NCBI GenBank assembly: GCA_017483235.1 | Contig: JAFULE010000193.1 | Coordinates: 1-15,599 of the forward strand | Source: Faecalibacterium sp. | GTDB taxonomy: Bacteria; Bacillota; Clostridia; Oscillospirales; Ruminococcaceae | Direction: 5' to 3' | Length of the DNA: 15,599 nt | Part shown: piece by piece, positions 15,414-15,599 of the stretch | Numbering within the stretch: position 1 is the stretch's first letter | Layout: each line of letters starts with the position of its first letter | Notes under the pieces: model-generated | Told to the model about the DNA's origin: nothing | The model's input: only the letters and a program-made list of their open reading frames with translations | The model's database searches: none | Translations under genes and position numbers: made by a program

Positions 15414-15428
15414 TTCAACAAAATTGAA
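15414..15428. promoter_or_regulatory. Operator O3, TTCAA-N5-TTGAA
   Basis: Third copy, TTCAA CAAAA TTGAA, in the leader of the plus-strand gene and 10 bases before its Shine-Dalgarno. It is downstream of the promoter, so it could act as a roadblock or looping site. Confidence 0.6.
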
Positions 15429-15438
15429 CAATCCATGC

Positions 15439-15445
15439 AAGGAGG
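15439..15445 (+). promoter_or_regulatory. Strong ribosome binding site of the plus-strand gene
   Basis: AAGGAGG lies 6 bases upstream of the ATG at 15452-15454. It decides this start over any other frame in the region. Confidence 0.85.
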
Positions 15446-15451
15446 AACCAT

Positions 15452-15599
15452 ATGGTACATAACATTACACTCGACCATTACAACGCGCAGGCAGAAAACG
15501 ATCTTGCTCTGCTGCAGCTGGGTACCCAAAGCAGCTACGGCATTGAACAGCTGCAGCTTACCTTTGGGGAAGGCTGGCAGGGGTTGACCGTTACGGCCA
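15452..15599 (+). CDS. Hypothetical protein, possibly prophage-related (truncated by the right edge)
   Basis: An open frame begins with ATG (15452-15454) behind a perfect Shine-Dalgarno and a consensus promoter, so it is very likely a real gene. Only 49 residues are visible: it starts MVHNITLDHYNAQAEND and continues with QLQLTFGEGWQGLTVTA. It is the only plus-strand gene seen. I do not recognise a domain with certainty. The pattern of a short N-terminal strand region with a GEGWxGLxVTA segment recalls phage structural or tail-accessory proteins seen in clostridial prophages; that is a low-confidence impression. Confidence 0.65.
   Translation, partial: MVHNITLDHYNAQAENDLALLQLGTQSSYGIEQLQLTFGEGWQGLTVTA

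Overview
The window is about 15.6 kb of GC-rich (coding regions) bacterial DNA with AT-rich intergenic gaps, strong AGGAGG-type ribosome sites and low-GC promoters of the TTGnnn-17-TATAAT type. Gene content points to an anaerobic Gram-positive of the class Clostridia: a Tat-type lipoprotein-binding subunit, sodium-pump decarboxylase subunits beta and gamma, and a recD2-comF-mreB cluster. A member of the Oscillospiraceae/Ruminococcaceae (Faecalibacterium, Subdoligranulum or Gemmiger-like) is my inference. Almost everything is on the minus strand. I see no rRNA, tRNA, CRISPR array or insertion sequence.

Reading down the minus strand from the right there are three transcription units. (A) 15191 to 5532 is one tightly packed seven-gene operon with gaps of only 6 to 25 bases: an XRE-family regulator, a tandem two-domain GT2 glycosyltransferase, a second multidomain glycosyltransferase, the UDP-GlcNAc 2-epimerase WecB, the RecD2-type helicase, a ComF-family protein and an MreB/Mbl-type actin. 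It ends at an intrinsic terminator (5489-5522). The first four genes look like a regulated cell-surface glycan module; the last three are housekeeping genes. (B) 5434 to 3597 is a short unit with its own promoter, coding the gamma (OadG) and beta (OadB) subunits of a sodium-translocating decarboxylase, and ends at a very strong terminator. No alpha or biotin-carrier gene is present. (C) 3340 to the left edge is a branched-chain (hydrophobic) amino acid ABC transporter: the lipoprotein livK/livJ, then livH and livM. A hairpin between the binding protein and the permeases may set their expression ratio. The ATPase genes would lie beyond the left edge.

The region most worth attention is the 260-base divergent control region at 15192-15451, between the XRE gene and a truncated plus-strand gene. 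It holds three copies of one 15-bp operator, TTCAA-N5-TTGAA. The middle copy sits inside a perfect 35-bp palindrome that starts directly after the -10 box of a near-consensus plus-strand promoter. A fourth, degenerate half-site overlaps the best candidate promoter of the XRE gene. This looks like a self-regulating XRE switch that controls both the plus-strand gene and the surface-glycan operon. The plus-strand product is cut off after 49 residues and I can only suggest that it resembles prophage structural or accessory proteins.
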